DNA from: Marinobacter salinisoli | Lineage (GTDB): Bacteria > Pseudomonadota > Gammaproteobacteria > Pseudomonadales > Oleiphilaceae | NCBI RefSeq assembly: GCF_017301335.1 | Contig: NZ_CP071247.1 | Coordinates: 1,426,001-1,490,000 of the forward strand | Reading direction: 5' to 3' | Length of the DNA: 64,000 nucleotides | Notes under the pieces: model-generated | What the model was told of the DNA's origin: nothing | What the model saw: the letters and a program-made list of their open reading frames with translations, nothing else | The model's database searches: none | Made by a program: the position numbers and the translations under genes | Part shown: positions 1 through 9,439 of the stretch, piece after piece | Position numbering within the stretch: the stretch's first letter is position 1 | Layout: each line of letters starts with the position of its first letter

Positions 1-2103
1 TCAGATGGCTCGCAGTTCGGGACCTTCGCCAGCCAGGCTGGCATCGCGACAATTCTTCCTGTAACAAACCGGCTGGATAGCTTCGAGGTGAGCGCAGCGC
101 AAACCGCGAGTGTGTGCGCGCCGCTGGAGGTGACTATTCGTGCGCTTGATCAGCAGGGAGATGTCGTCACCGACTATGCTGGTTTGGTTTCTCTTCAGAC
201 CAGCTCTGGCAGCGGCAACTGGTCGGCCGGGGCATCGGATGCGCCTGCAGGTTCTTTGACGCCGACCCCGGATACGGACAACGATGGATCCGCGAATTAT
301 CAGTTTGCCAGTACCGATAATGGCACCGTTTCTTTAGCCCTCGCCAACGCCACCGCCGACGAAATCACGATCGCCGTCACCGATTCCGCCGACGGGCAGC
401 AAGGGCGCTCGGCACCCATTCAGTTTCTCGAAAACGCGATCCTGATCGATAGCGTAGACCCCAATGGCCTGGATATTGTGGCAGAGCGTGAGCATTCCTT
501 CGTGGCCCGGGCGGTTCGACGTGATCCTGTCGATGGCGAGTGTGGACTGATCCCGGACTACGACGGCAGCATCGACCTCAAAGCCTGGCTGTCCCGAACC
601 GGAGAGGATCCCGGTGGAAACGCGCCGGACCTGAATAATGGTACGGGCGCCACGGCTGCAGGGGATGGGTTGCCCGCATCGAACAACCTGTCGCTGACGT
701 TCAATGCCGGTGCAGCACCGTTCTCACTGGTGACTGCTGATGTTGGCCAATACCGGCTGAACTTGTTGGATGACACCTCGGGGATTGTTCAGGATGTCTC
801 GGGCAATCCATTGCCCGTGTCGGGTATCAGTGCACTGTGGACGGTCCGGCCGGACCGGTTCGAGCTGTCCGTATCGGGTAATCCGTCTGCCAGCGATGCG
901 TCCGGACCGGTATTCCGGGCTGCGGGCGGGGCGTTTGACGTGCAGCTTTCTGCTGTTGGGGCGAAGGGGACACCGTTACCCAGTTACGGGCGGGAAGGCA
1001 CACCTCAGGGCGCTGAGTTCAGCCACGCCCTCGTTCAGCCGGCAGGCGGCGTGAGCGGGCCGCTATCCGGCGCTGGAGATGTGTCAGGTTCGCAGTTCAG
1101 TAACGGTCAGGTTGTCGTTGGTGGTGTGAGCTGGAACGAAGTCGGGATTATCACCCTGGCTGCGAACAACGCTTCCTATCTTGGCGTAACGCCGCCGGTT
1201 CAGGGGGTTTCCGCTAATGTTGGCCGGTTCATTCCCGACCGCTTCGAGTTGTCGGTGGCGCCGGGTGAGCTGGCGTCGTTCTGCAGTACCGGATCGCCCT
1301 TTACCTACACCGGGCAAGACCTGTTCTGGAATCTGATGCCGGAAATTACGATTGCGCCCATGGGGCCCGGCAACTACGTGACCCGGAACTATACCGCGCC
1401 AGGTTTCATGAAACTGGCGGAGTCCGGTGTCAGCCGCAATGTGCCGGTGGCGGACAACAACCAGGCCAGCCTTTCGGGCGTCCTGCATCCCGTAACCGCA
1501 TCCCTTGATCCGGGTAATTTGTCAGACTTGCCCTCGGGTGAGCTGGTCTACACCTTCGCCAGCACGGACACCGTTGTTTACGACAAATCGACCGATACGA
1601 AGGTTGCACCGTTCTCACCAGACCTGACGATCACGATCTCCGGGGTGACCGACAGCGACGGTGTCACGGCCCCGGCAGCGCCGGTCCAGGTTACTCCCTT
1701 GGCGCCCCTGGAAATTCGTTATGGTCGCTGGCACCTGGAGAATGTCTACGGGCCGGAGAATGTCTCGTCGCTGTCGATGCCGTTCCGGGCAGAGGTCTGG
1801 AACGGCAGCCGGTTTGTTGAGCATGGGGATGACGGGTGTTCCGCATGGAGCACGGCGAGCATCACCGATCCGGAGGTGTATCACGCCTTGTCGGCAGACA
1901 GCGGGGCGCTCGCGGGTGGTACCGGTGGCCCACTGAGTCTCCAGCCCAATGGAAGTCAGGGAACCGATGTGCTGGCCTGGGATGTGTCGGCTTGGTTTGA
2001 GGATGACTGGAACGGCGACGGAGTTCTGGAGGATCCGGTCGGCCTGGCGACCTTTGGGGTCTACCGCGGGCACGACCGGGTTATTTTCTGGCAGGAGCGC
2101 TAG
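1..2103 (+). CDS. MshQ-like MSHA pilus locus protein, 5'-truncated
   Basis: The reading frame is open from the first base to a TAG at 2101-2103, so 700 residues are visible and the real start lies before the window. The protein is rich in Ser, Gly, Asp and Thr, with repeated beta-rich segments; the phrase PDRFELSV recurs at about 855-870 and 1229-1257. The C-terminal part resembles the DUF6701 region of MshQ, the large secreted or surface protein at the end of mannose-sensitive haemagglutinin (type IV pilus) operons. No signal peptide can be judged because the N-terminus is missing. Its stop is tail-to-tail with ntrC and shares the palindrome CTAG. The family call is from memory of the conserved tail; its molecular function is not known. 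Confidence 0.7.
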   Translation, partial: SDGSQFGTFASQAGIATILPVTNRLDSFEVSAAQTASVCAPLEVTIRALDQQGDVVTDYAGLVSLQTSSGSGNWSAGASDAPAGSLTPTPDTDNDGSANYQFASTDNGTVSLALANATADEITIAVTDSADGQQGRSAPIQFLENAILIDSVDPNGLDIVAEREHSFVARAVRRDPVDGECGLIPDYDGSIDLKAWLSRTGEDPGGNAPDLNNGTGATAAGDGLPASNNLSLTFNAGAAPFSLVTADVGQYRLNLLDDTSGIVQDVSGNPLPVSGISALWTVRPDRFELSVSGNPSASDASGPVFRAAGGAFDVQLSAVGAKGTPLPSYGREGTPQGAEFSHALVQPAGGVSGPLSGAGDVSGSQFSNGQVVVGGVSWNEVGIITLAANNASYLGVTPPVQGVSANVGRFIPDRFELSVAPGELASFCSTGSPFTYTGQDLFWNLMPEITIAPMGPGNYVTRNYTAPGFMKLAESGVSRNVPVADNNQASLSGVLHPVTASLDPGNLSDLPSGELVYTFASTDTVVYDKSTDTKVAPFSPDLTITISGVTDSDGVTAPAAPVQVTPLAPLEIRYGRWHLENVYGPENVSSLSMPFRAEVWNGSRFVEHGDDGCSAWSTASITDPEVYHALSADSGALAGGTGGPLSLQPNGSQGTDVLAWDVSAWFEDDWNGDGVLEDPVGLATFGVYRGHDRVIFWQER

Positions 2104-3527
2104 TCTTCTTCGTGCTCGGGATGATCCATGCCCAGTTCGTTGATTTTGCGGGTCAGGGTGTTACGACCCCAGCCCAGCAGAATTGAGGCATCGCGACGGC
2201 GCCCGCCGGTGTGTTTCAGGGCGGTTTCGATCATGATCTTCTCGAATTCGGGCACCGCAGTATCCAGAATGCCTTTCTTGCCCCGCTTCAGTTCCTGCTC
2301 GGCCCAGTTGCGCAGACCTTCCTGCCAGGTGGCACCCACGGTTGGCGTTTCGGCCTGATGCAGCAGCTCTGGCGGAAGATCGTCAATGTGGATTTCCCGC
2401 CCGCTGGCCATCACGGTCAGCCAGCGGCAGGTGTTCTCCAGCTGGCGGACGTTGCCCGGCCAGGGCAGGGTGGACAGGTATTCTTCGGCGTCCGGGCGCA
2501 GGATCTTTGACTCGACCGTCAGTTCCTTTGCCGCGCGCTTCAAAAAGTGCTGCATGAGCCGTGGAATATCTTCCCGACGCTCGGCCAGCTTGGGCAGGTG
2601 CACCCGAATAACGTTCAGGCGGTGGAACAGGTCTTCCCGGAAAGAACCGGCGTCCACCAGCTTTTCCAGATTCTGGTGGGTGGCGGCAATGATACGCACG
2701 TCGACTTTGATGGGCGTGGTACCACCGACCCGATAAAACTCGCCATCCGCCAGTACCCGCAGAAGCCGGGTCTGGGTGTCAGCTGGCATGTCGCCGATTT
2801 CGTCCAGGAACAATGTGCCGCCATTGGCCTGCTCAAAACGCCCCTGCCTGGCTGCGCCGGCGCCGGTGAAGGCGCCTTTCTCGTGGCCGAACAGTTCCGA
2901 TTCGATCAGATCCTTTGGAATAGCGGCCATGTTCAGGGCAATGAACGGATGCTTGGCCCTGGGGCTATGGTTATGCAGCGCCTGCGCTACCAGCTCCTTC
3001 CCGGTGCCACTTTCACCATTGATCAGCACCGTGATGTTGGAGTGGGACAGTCGGCCAATGGCCCGGAAGACTTCCTGCATGGCGGGCGCTTCACCGATGA
3101 TTTCGGTGTTACGCTGAAGGTTTTCCGCCGGCTGTTCGGTAGTGGCCTTTTTCTCGTGGCTGTGGGCAACCGCGCGTTTGACCAGAGCCACAGCGTCGTC
3201 CACGTCGAACGGCTTGGGCAGGTATTCAAAGGCACCGGTCTGGTAGCTGGTTACCGCGCTTTCCAGGTCGGAATGGGCGGTCATGATGATGACCGGCACG
3301 TCCGGATGGCTGGCGACAATGTCGGACAGCAGCGTAATGCCATCAACACCGGGCATGCGGATGTCGCTGATTACCGCATCGGGTTCTTCATGCTGCAGGC
3401 GGGTGGTGATGCCCTCGCCGCTGTCAAAGACCCGGGGTTGCATGCCGGCTTGATTGAGGGCGCGTTCCAGCACCCAGCGAATGCTCCGGTCGTCGTCAAT
3501 GATCCAGACGTTAGCCGGTTGGCTCAT
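2100..3527 (-). CDS. ntrC: Nitrogen regulation response regulator NtrC (NR-I)
   Basis: This 475-residue sigma-54 activator turns on nitrogen-limitation genes such as glnA. Residues 1-120 form a receiver domain with acidic pocket D11-D13 and phospho-acceptor D55 in SDIRMPG. The AAA+ domain follows, with Walker A GESGTGKE at about 171-178 and the sigma-54 contact loop GAFTGA at about 218-223. The C-terminus has a Fis-type helix-turn-helix (DASILLGWGRNTLTRKI). Its ATG overlaps the ntrB stop in an ATGA arrangement, so the two are translationally coupled. Length and domain order are normal for the family. The stop codon shares four bases with the convergent MshQ-like gene. Confidence 0.97.
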   Translation of the reverse strand: MSQPANVWIIDDDRSIRWVLERALNQAGMQPRVFDSGEGITTRLQHEEPDAVISDIRMPGVDGITLLSDIVASHPDVPVIIMTAHSDLESAVTSYQTGAFEYLPKPFDVDDAVALVKRAVAHSHEKKATTEQPAENLQRNTEIIGEAPAMQEVFRAIGRLSHSNITVLINGESGTGKELVAQALHNHSPRAKHPFIALNMAAIPKDLIESELFGHEKGAFTGAGAARQGRFEQANGGTLFLDEIGDMPADTQTRLLRVLADGEFYRVGGTTPIKVDVRIIAATHQNLEKLVDAGSFREDLFHRLNVIRVHLPKLAERREDIPRLMQHFLKRAAKELTVESKILRPDAEEYLSTLPWPGNVRQLENTCRWLTVMASGREIHIDDLPPELLHQAETPTVGATWQEGLRNWAEQELKRGKKGILDTAVPEFEKIMIETALKHTGGRRRDASILLGWGRNTLTRKINELGMDHPEHEED

Positions 3528-4618
3528 GGGGTGTCCTCCAGAGGCAGGAAGATGGTGAAGTCTGTCTGGCCGGGTTCGCTATCGCACTCAACCAGACCAT
3601 GATGTTGACCAATGATGCTTTGGGTGATGGACAAGCCCAGGCCTGTGCCGCTCGCCCGCCCGCTGATCATTGGGTAGAAGATATTTTGCAGGAGCTCCGG
3701 CGGGATGCCGGGCCCGTTGTCAATCACGTTGACTCGGCACACCAGCCGATGGCGACGATTGCCAATGGTGAACTGGCGCAGTGCCCGGGTGCGGAAAGTA
3801 ATGGTGGGCGGCTCGCCGTCACTGTGCCCCGATTGGTTTTCGAAAGCCGCTTCCATGGCGTTGCGGGCAATGTTCAGGAACGCCTGAATCAGTTGCTCTT
3901 TATCGCCGGGGAATTCCGGAATGCTGGGGTCATAGTCGCGGCGGAACCGGAGGCGGCCTTTGCTTTCGGCCTCCAGCAGGGTGCCGACCCGTTCCAGTAC
4001 TTCGTGAATGTTGGTGGGCGCCAGCTTCAGCGCCTTGTTGGGACCAAGCATGCGGTCGACCAGACTGCGCAGGCGATCGGCCTCGTCAATAATCACGCGG
4101 GTGTACTCCCGCTGGTCTTCGTCATTGAGTTCGCGGTCGAGCAACTGCGCCGCTCCCCGTATCCCGCCGAGCGGATTCTTGATTTCATGAGCCATGCCGC
4201 GAACCAGAATGCGCGTGGTTTCCTGTTGGGAAATGATGTCCTCTTCCCGGGTGATTCGCAGCAGTCGGTCACGGGGCTGGATTTCCATCAGCAGTTCTGT
4301 GGGCTCCAGGCTTACCGGCGTGACCGAATAATCCGCGGTCAGCCGGTATCCACTGGACAGTGTGAACGCGGCCTCCCGGCGGGTATAGGACTGGCCGTTC
4401 TCCAGCGCTGCGTAAAGGGTTTCCAGCGCGTCTTCAGAATCCGTGAGTATGGAGCTGAAGGGCTGGTTAAAGCAGCGGGTCATGCTGGTTTCGAACAGGC
4501 TCTCGGCGGCCGGATTGAAGTAGCGGACCCGGAGGTTTTCACCGAGTACCAGCACTGCGGTTGAGAGGCTGTCGAGAATGCTCTTGTAGCTTGATGTACT
4601 GGCCTTGGACAGTGCCAT
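3524..4618 (-). CDS. ntrB: Nitrogen regulation sensor kinase NtrB (NR-II)
   Basis: NtrB is the cytoplasmic kinase/phosphatase that controls NtrC phosphorylation in response to PII. With the ATG at 4618 it has 364 residues: an N-terminal PAS domain (about 10-115), an H-box with the phospho-accepting histidine at H144 in GMAHEIKNPLGG, and a HATPase domain with DNGPGIP and GTGLGLSI motifs. An upstream TTG at 4663 would add 15 residues. I prefer 4618 because the added segment is not family-like and a candidate sigma-54 promoter at 4669-4684 would start transcription near 4658, at or just past that TTG. It overlaps ntrC by four bases. Confidence 0.95.
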   Translation of the reverse strand: MALSKASTSSYKSILDSLSTAVLVLGENLRVRYFNPAAESLFETSMTRCFNQPFSSILTDSEDALETLYAALENGQSYTRREAAFTLSSGYRLTADYSVTPVSLEPTELLMEIQPRDRLLRITREEDIISQQETTRILVRGMAHEIKNPLGGIRGAAQLLDRELNDEDQREYTRVIIDEADRLRSLVDRMLGPNKALKLAPTNIHEVLERVGTLLEAESKGRLRFRRDYDPSIPEFPGDKEQLIQAFLNIARNAMEAAFENQSGHSDGEPPTITFRTRALRQFTIGNRRHRLVCRVNVIDNGPGIPPELLQNIFYPMISGRASGTGLGLSITQSIIGQHHGLVECDSEPGQTDFTIFLPLEDTP

Positions 4619-4668
4619 GCAGGAATCCCGTTGTCCGACCTGGTTTGTTTTAGAGATGTTCAATAGAT

Positions 4669-4684
4669 TGCAAGAAGCGAACCA
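4669..4684 (-). promoter_or_regulatory. Candidate sigma-54 promoter of ntrBC
   Basis: Read on the minus strand this is TGGTTCGCTTCTTGCA. The -24 GG and -12 GC have the required 10-base spacing and the -12 element TTGCA is canonical, while the -24 element (TGGTTC against TGGCAC) is imperfect. Transcription would begin about 40 bases before the ntrB ATG at 4618. An NtrC box lies about 170 bases upstream. Inferred from pattern only. Confidence 0.5.
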
Positions 4685-4844
4685 GTTTGAGCTCTCGAGG
4701 AAAAAGACAGGGCGGCACGCCGATAAAAACCGGAAAAGCGGGGTATCAGTGCCGTAAGCTGGTGCAGAATGTCGGATTTACCCTGATCAGCGGGCCTGTG
4801 GCGCCCTGTTGCTGATCAGAGTATGGCTTTTTTGTGGTGCAGAT

Positions 4845-4859
4845 GCACAAAAATGGTGC
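4845..4859. promoter_or_regulatory. NtrC-binding site upstream of ntrBC
   Basis: GCACAAAAATGGTGC fits the NtrC dyad GCAC-N7-GTGC exactly. It sits between the DUF4124 stop and ntrB, about 190 bases upstream of the predicted ntrB sigma-54 start. A further half-site TGGTGCA lies at 4835-4841. It implies autoregulation of ntrBC. Confidence 0.65.
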
Positions 4860-4864
4860 GAGAG

Positions 4865-5398
4865 TTAGTTTCTCGGTGATGGCTTCACGGATGGGCGGTG
4901 GACGGTGAAGCTGATGGCTGGGCCCGTTTTTACCTGGACACCGTTTTCATCCACGATGTGAACGCGGGCGTCGTGGGTGCCCCGGTTCACGTTATTGACC
5001 GCCACCGTACCAGAGGTGGTCTGGCCGATCGGTTGGCCATCCAGGGTCACTTCGTATTTGTGGCCGGACTGCAGGCCTGGGGTGCTGCTGACTTCAAATC
5101 GCACCTCGCCGCCGCCGCTGTGAAATGCCTGGTTATTCTGCGGGTGGACGAAAGACACGCTCTCATAGACCGAGCCCTCACGTTGCACCTCTTCGCGAAG
5201 TTTATCGGTTTCCCGGACATTTTGGGGTTTGGGCAGGGTGACCGTGGTAACCGGTTTGACTTCAATGGCCTCTGCGCCTTCGGATGGCTCATCGGAATAG
5301 GTGACGTTGCCATAGGCATCAACATTTCGATAAACCTCCGCGCTGGCGGAAGCACTGGCCAGGATAAGGGCGGCGAGCAATCCGGTCCTCGGTTTCAT
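4865..5398 (-). CDS. DUF4124 domain-containing secreted protein
   Basis: A 177-residue protein with a clear signal peptide (MKPRTGLLAALILASASASA, cleavage before EVYR) followed directly by the DUF4124 signature, here EVYRNVDAYGNVTYSDEP. The C-terminal half (about 80-170) looks like a small beta-sandwich domain. It is predicted to be periplasmic. The function of the family is unknown. It lies between glnA and ntrBC in the same orientation, an order I also recall from Pseudomonas. It may be cotranscribed with glnA by readthrough, although a terminator separates them. Confidence 0.85.
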   Translation of the reverse strand: MKPRTGLLAALILASASASAEVYRNVDAYGNVTYSDEPSEGAEAIEVKPVTTVTLPKPQNVRETDKLREEVQREGSVYESVSFVHPQNNQAFHSGGGEVRFEVSSTPGLQSGHKYEVTLDGQPIGQTTSGTVAVNNVNRGTHDARVHIVDENGVQVKTGPAISFTVHRPSVKPSPRN

Positions 5399-5523
5399 AA
5401 CTGCACCTGTTGTCGTGGTTTTTAGCGATTATCGGCGGCGCATGAGGTCTTTTCAACGCTTGGGCCAGAGGTTGTTGGTTACATATCGTTAACGACGGCA
5501 GGCGCTTGGGTTGAGTCGGAACG

Positions 5524-5556
5524 AAAAAAAGCCCCGCACGGGGCGGGGCTTTTTGA
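5524..5556. terminator. Bidirectional rho-independent terminator after glnA
   Basis: A GC-rich hairpin (GCCCCG / CGGGGC) is flanked by an A-run on the left and a T-run on the right. It lies just past the glnA stop (minus strand) and before the DUF4124 gene. The A-run at 5524-5530 becomes the U-tract for glnA transcripts. Confidence 0.8.
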
Positions 5557-5575
5557 TCTGTCGAATCCTTAGGGA

Positions 5576-6979
5576 TTAAACAGAGTAGTACATGTCGAAC
5601 TCGACCGGGTGAGTGGTCATGTTCAGACGCTCGACTTCGCCGCGCTTCAGGTCGACGTAGCCAGCGATCATGTCTTCGGTGAACACGCCGCCTTTGGTCA
5701 GGAACTCGTGATCCTTCTCGAGGCAGTCCAGTGCTTCCTGGAAGGTCTCGGCCACGGTCGGGATGTTCAGAGCTTCTTCCTTCGGCAGATCGTACAGATC
5801 CTTGTCCATGGCATCGCCCGGGTGGATCTTGTTCTGGATGCCGTCAAGGCCGGCCATCAGCATGGCAGCGAACGCCAGGTACGGGTTGGCAGACGGATCC
5901 GGGAAGCGCACTTCGATACGACGCGCTTTCGGGCTGTTTACCCAGGGGATACGGATAGAGGCAGAGCGGTTGCGGGCAGAGTAAGCCAGCATAACCGGAG
6001 CTTCGAAGCCCGGAACCAGACGCTTGTAGCTGTTGGTAGACGCGTTGGTGAAGGCGTTGATGGTCTTGGCGTGCTTGATGATACCGCCGATGTAGTACAG
6101 GGCAGTTTCGCTCAGACCAGCGTAGCCGTCGCCGGCGAAAATGTTCTTGCCGTCTTTGTTCAGGGACATGTGAACGTGCATGCCAGAACCGTTGTCGCCA
6201 ACAACCGGCTTCGGCATGAAGGTAGCGGTCTTGCCGTAAGCGTGAGCAACGTTGTGTACGCAGTACTTCAGGATCTGAACTTCGTCAGCCTTGCGGGTCA
6301 GGGTGTTGGCGCCAACACCGATTTCACACTGGCCGGCGGTGCCGACTTCGTGGTGGTGTACTTCGATTTCCAGGCCCATGGACTCCATGGCCGCACACAT
6401 AGCGCCACGCAGGTCGTGCAGGCTGTCTACCGGTGGAACCGGGAAGTAGCCGCCTTTGACGCCCGGACGGTGGCCGATGTTGTTGCGGTCGAAGTCTTCG
6501 CCGGATACCCAGGCGGCTTCTTCAGAGTGGATGCTGTAGCCAGCGCCCTTCATATCTACGTCCCATTTCACAGAGTCGAATACGAAGAACTCGGGCTCCG
6601 GGCCGAACAGGGCGCCGTCAGCGATGCCGGTGGACTTCAGGTACTCTTCCGCACGGGCTGCAACAGAGCGCGGATCACGTTCGTAACCCTGCATGGTTGA
6701 AGGCTCAACGATGTTGCAGGTGATGTTCACGGTGGTTTCTTCAGTGAACGGGTCGAGTACGGAAGTGTCATCAGCCGGCATCAGGATCATGTCGGATTCG
6801 TTGATGCCTTTCCAGCCAGCGATTGAGGAACCGTCGAACATTTTGCCGTCGGTGAAGAAATCTTCATCAATTTCAGAGGCCGGCAGGGTAACGTGCTGCT
6901 CCTTACCGCGGCTGTCAGTGAAACGCAGGTCTACCCACTTGACTTCATGTTCTTTGATCAAATCAATCGTTTTGGACAT
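5576..6979 (-). CDS. glnA: Glutamine synthetase type I
   Basis: GlnA makes glutamine from glutamate, ammonia and ATP as a cytoplasmic dodecamer. The start is the ATG at 6979 giving [15 protein letters not shown] (467 residues), as in other GSI-beta enzymes; the in-frame upstream extension is unlike the family. Visible motifs include FDGSSIAGW near the N-terminus, the metal and glutamate-site segment GSGMHVHMS, the ATP-site segment [10 protein letters not shown], and DLYDLP containing the adenylylation tyrosine (Y396). That tyrosine is the target of GlnE, encoded at 14663-17566. A sigma-54 promoter and NtrC box lie upstream. Confidence 0.98.
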   Translation of the reverse strand: MSKTIDLIKEHEVKWVDLRFTDSRGKEQHVTLPASEIDEDFFTDGKMFDGSSIAGWKGINESDMILMPADDTSVLDPFTEETTVNITCNIVEPSTMQGYERDPRSVAARAEEYLKSTGIADGALFGPEPEFFVFDSVKWDVDMKGAGYSIHSEEAAWVSGEDFDRNNIGHRPGVKGGYFPVPPVDSLHDLRGAMCAAMESMGLEIEVHHHEVGTAGQCEIGVGANTLTRKADEVQILKYCVHNVAHAYGKTATFMPKPVVGDNGSGMHVHMSLNKDGKNIFAGDGYAGLSETALYYIGGIIKHAKTINAFTNASTNSYKRLVPGFEAPVMLAYSARNRSASIRIPWVNSPKARRIEVRFPDPSANPYLAFAAMLMAGLDGIQNKIHPGDAMDKDLYDLPKEEALNIPTVAETFQEALDCLEKDHEFLTKGGVFTEDMIAGYVDLKRGEVERLNMTTHPVEFDMYYSV

Positions 6980-7130
6980 TGTGCATGCTCCGTTGTTTAT
7001 CCCGCGTCTGGGACGCATTCATGGTCTTGTCGCCGATAGTCGGAACTTTTACTCCGATCTTGTTCAGAGGCTTGGGCAGCTTATCAAATGAATATGCCGC
7101 TCGCCTGTGATTTAAGGCTGAATTCCTTTA

Positions 7131-7146
7131 AGCAAGCGTCTTGCCA
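7131..7146 (-). promoter_or_regulatory. Sigma-54 promoter of glnA
   Basis: On the minus strand the sequence is TGGCAAGACGCTTGCT, one mismatch from the consensus TGGCAC-N5-TTGCW. Transcription would start near 7120, leaving a leader of about 140 bases before the glnA ATG. The NtrC dyad is centred about 132 bases upstream of that start, a geometry close to enterobacterial glnAp2. Confidence 0.8.
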
Positions 7147-7244
7147 ATTTCTGGGGCGTTGCCCGGAAGTGCTTAACGGTGCGGTCTGAAGAGGTTTGGC
7201 AGGTGTCGTTGCGAGTGTTATTGGTGCACAAAAGAATTCGATGC

Positions 7245-7259
7245 GCACTTAAATGGTGC
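7245..7259. promoter_or_regulatory. NtrC-binding site upstream of glnA
   Basis: GCACTTAAATGGTGC is an exact GCAC-N7-GTGC NtrC dyad, and the symmetry extends to 21 bases (7242-7262, TGCGCAC / GTGCGCA). Weaker right half-sites TTGGTGCA (7221-7228) and GTGGTGCA (7284-7291) flank it, the first centred about 33 bases closer to the promoter. Confidence 0.75.
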
Positions 7260-7322
7260 GCAAACTGACCCCTGTGAACCAGAGTGGTGCAGGCTTTCGG
7301 GGGCGATAGGCGTTAGTGTCCA

Positions 7323-7351
7323 TATTCAGGGTTATGACTTTTCGCTATACT
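7323..7351 (+). promoter_or_regulatory. Possible sigma-70 promoter of typA
   Basis: TATTCA and TATACT are separated by 17 bases. The -10 is good (5 of 6) and the -35 is weak (3 of 6). It would give a leader of about 147 bases before the GTG start of typA. The rest of 6980-7503 holds only the glnA control sites; I see no gene there. Confidence 0.4.
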
Positions 7352-7503
7352 GCGCGCCGCCTCATTTTGTGTCCCTGCTTTTCGGGACAGTACTCCGGGT
7401 ACTTTCTAAATGGGCCTACCATTTACGGATTTGAGACGACATGTGGGGCTTGGCCTCGGAAAACGCCTCAGGTCAAAGACAGCATGTCGCAGGAATAATA
7501 GTT

Positions 7504-9315
7504 GTGATTGAGAAGCTTCGGAATATCGCCATCATCGCCCACGTTGACCATGGCAAAACCACCCTCGTAGACCAGTTGCTGCGTCAATCCGGAACGCTGG
7601 AGCGTAAAGAGCTCGATAGCGAACGCGTGATGGATTCGAACGACCAGGAAAAAGAGCGTGGTATTACCATCCTCGCGAAGAACACGGCGCTGAAATGGAA
7701 CGAATACGACATCAACATTGTCGACACCCCGGGACACGCCGATTTCGGTGGTGAGGTCGAGCGTGTGATGAGCATGGTCGATTGCGTGCTGTTGGTGGTC
7801 GATTCAATTGATGGCCCGATGCCGCAAACCCGCTTCGTGACCCAGAAAGCTTTCGCTGCGGGCCTGCGCCCGATCGTGGTGGTGAACAAGATCGATCGCC
7901 CGGGTGCCCGTCCGGACTGGGTAATCGATCAGGTATTTGATCTGTTTGACGCCCTGGGTGCCACGGACGAGCAGCTGGACTTCCCGATTGTGTACGCCAG
8001 TGCTCTGAATGGCATTGCCGGTACCGATCACGAAAACCTCGACGACAATATGGATGCCGTGTTTCAGGCGATTATTGACTATGTGCCGGCACCAAATGTT
8101 GATCTCGATGGTCCGTTCCAGATGCAGATTTCCCAGCTGGACTACAACAGCTTCCTGGGCGTTATCGGCATCGGCCGCATTATGCGGGGCAAAATCTCGA
8201 CCAATTCACCGGTGACCGCAATTGGCGCCGACGGCAAAAAGCGCAATGGTCGTATTCTCAAGATCATGGGGCATTCCGGTCTGCAGCGGGTAGAAGTCGA
8301 CGAAGCGCAGGCGGGCGATATCGTTTGCGTGAGTGGGATGGACGAGCTGTTCATTTCCGATACGCTGTGCGATCCCTCAAGCGTTGAGGCGCTGCCGCCT
8401 TTGACGGTGGACGAGCCCACGGTATCCATGACCTTCCAGGTCAATGATTCGCCGTTTGCGGGCAAGGAAGGCAAGTACGTCACCAGCCGCAACATCAAGG
8501 AGCGTCTGGAAAAGGAATTGCTGCACAACGTTGCATTGCGTGTTGAAGAGGGTGATTCCGCCGATAAATTCAAGGTTTCTGGCCGCGGCGAGCTGCATCT
8601 CTCGGTACTGATCGAGAATATGCGTCGTGAAAACTTCGAGTTGGCGGTAGGTCGTCCTGAGGTGGTCATCCGTGAAGTCGATGGCGAGAAGCAGGAGCCG
8701 TACGAAAACGTCATCGTCGATATCGAAGAGCAGCACCAGGGTTCGGTAATGGAGCAGATGGGTCTGCGTAAGGGTGACCTGACCAACATGACTCCCGATG
8801 GCAAGGGGCGTATGCGTCTTGAATACACCATTCCGGCGCGCGGACTGATTGGTTTCCGCAACACCTTCCTCACCATGACCTCGGGCACCGGTATTCTGAC
8901 GTCAACCTTCAGCCACTATGGTCCGGTCAAGCTGGGCGATGTCACCAGCCGCCAGAACGGCGTTCTGGTCTCCATGGCAAAGGGTACGGCGCTGACGTAT
9001 TCGCTGGAAACGCTTCAGAGTCGTGGCAAGCTGTTCCTGGAGCCGGGGCAGGAGGTTTACGAAGGTCAATTGTGCGGTATTCACAGCCGTGACAACGATC
9101 TGGTCGTCAATCCGACCAAGGCCAAAAAGCTCGATAACATGCGAGCTTCCGGTAAGGATGAGGTTGTCGGTCTGGTGCCACCTATCCGGCATACTCTGGA
9201 GCAGGCACTTGAGTTTATCGAAGATGATGAGCTGGTTGAGGTGACTCCCAAGTCGATTCGTCTGCGCAAAAAGCTGCTGACTGAAAACGAGCGTCGCCGG
9301 GCGAACAAGAAGTAA
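7504..9315 (+). CDS. typA: Ribosome-associated GTPase TypA/BipA
   Basis: A 603-residue translational GTPase that binds the 70S ribosome and helps 50S assembly and stress or cold adaptation. I start it at GTG 7504 ([20 protein letters not shown]), matching the usual BipA N-terminus; an earlier in-frame ATG at 7441 would add 21 unrelated residues. G-motifs are AHVDHGKTT (P-loop), [20 protein letters not shown] and NKIDRPGA. Elongation-factor domains II, III and V follow, and the BipA-specific C-terminal domain ends in a basic [15 protein letters not shown] tail. It stands divergent from glnA, and a strong terminator follows. Confidence 0.97.
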   Translation: MIEKLRNIAIIAHVDHGKTTLVDQLLRQSGTLERKELDSERVMDSNDQEKERGITILAKNTALKWNEYDINIVDTPGHADFGGEVERVMSMVDCVLLVVDSIDGPMPQTRFVTQKAFAAGLRPIVVVNKIDRPGARPDWVIDQVFDLFDALGATDEQLDFPIVYASALNGIAGTDHENLDDNMDAVFQAIIDYVPAPNVDLDGPFQMQISQLDYNSFLGVIGIGRIMRGKISTNSPVTAIGADGKKRNGRILKIMGHSGLQRVEVDEAQAGDIVCVSGMDELFISDTLCDPSSVEALPPLTVDEPTVSMTFQVNDSPFAGKEGKYVTSRNIKERLEKELLHNVALRVEEGDSADKFKVSGRGELHLSVLIENMRRENFELAVGRPEVVIREVDGEKQEPYENVIVDIEEQHQGSVMEQMGLRKGDLTNMTPDGKGRMRLEYTIPARGLIGFRNTFLTMTSGTGILTSTFSHYGPVKLGDVTSRQNGVLVSMAKGTALTYSLETLQSRGKLFLEPGQEVYEGQLCGIHSRDNDLVVNPTKAKKLDNMRASGKDEVVGLVPPIRHTLEQALEFIEDDELVEVTPKSIRLRKKLLTENERRRANKK

Positions 9316-9335
9316 GCTTAGCTGCGTTCTGAAAG

Positions 9336-9368
9336 ACCGGGCCTGCCGTTGGTGAGCCCGGTTTTTTT
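9336..9368 (+). terminator. Rho-independent terminator after typA
   Basis: Stem ACCGGGC / GCCCGGT with a 13-base loop, followed by seven T residues. It lies 20 bases past the typA stop. Confidence 0.85.
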
Positions 9369-9439
9369 ATGACTTTTCATGCCATTAGTGTTGGCCTGTC
9401 GACTACACTTCTGGGAAACTTGTAGCCGGATGCTTTGCC

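Noticed and set aside
2547..3602. Long plus-strand open frame opposite ntrC
   Set aside because: It is the antisense shadow of a gene with all NtrC motifs; composition is not protein-like and there is no ribosome-binding site.
5609..6700. 363-codon plus-strand open frame opposite glnA
   Set aside because: Antisense shadow of glnA, no recognisable protein features.
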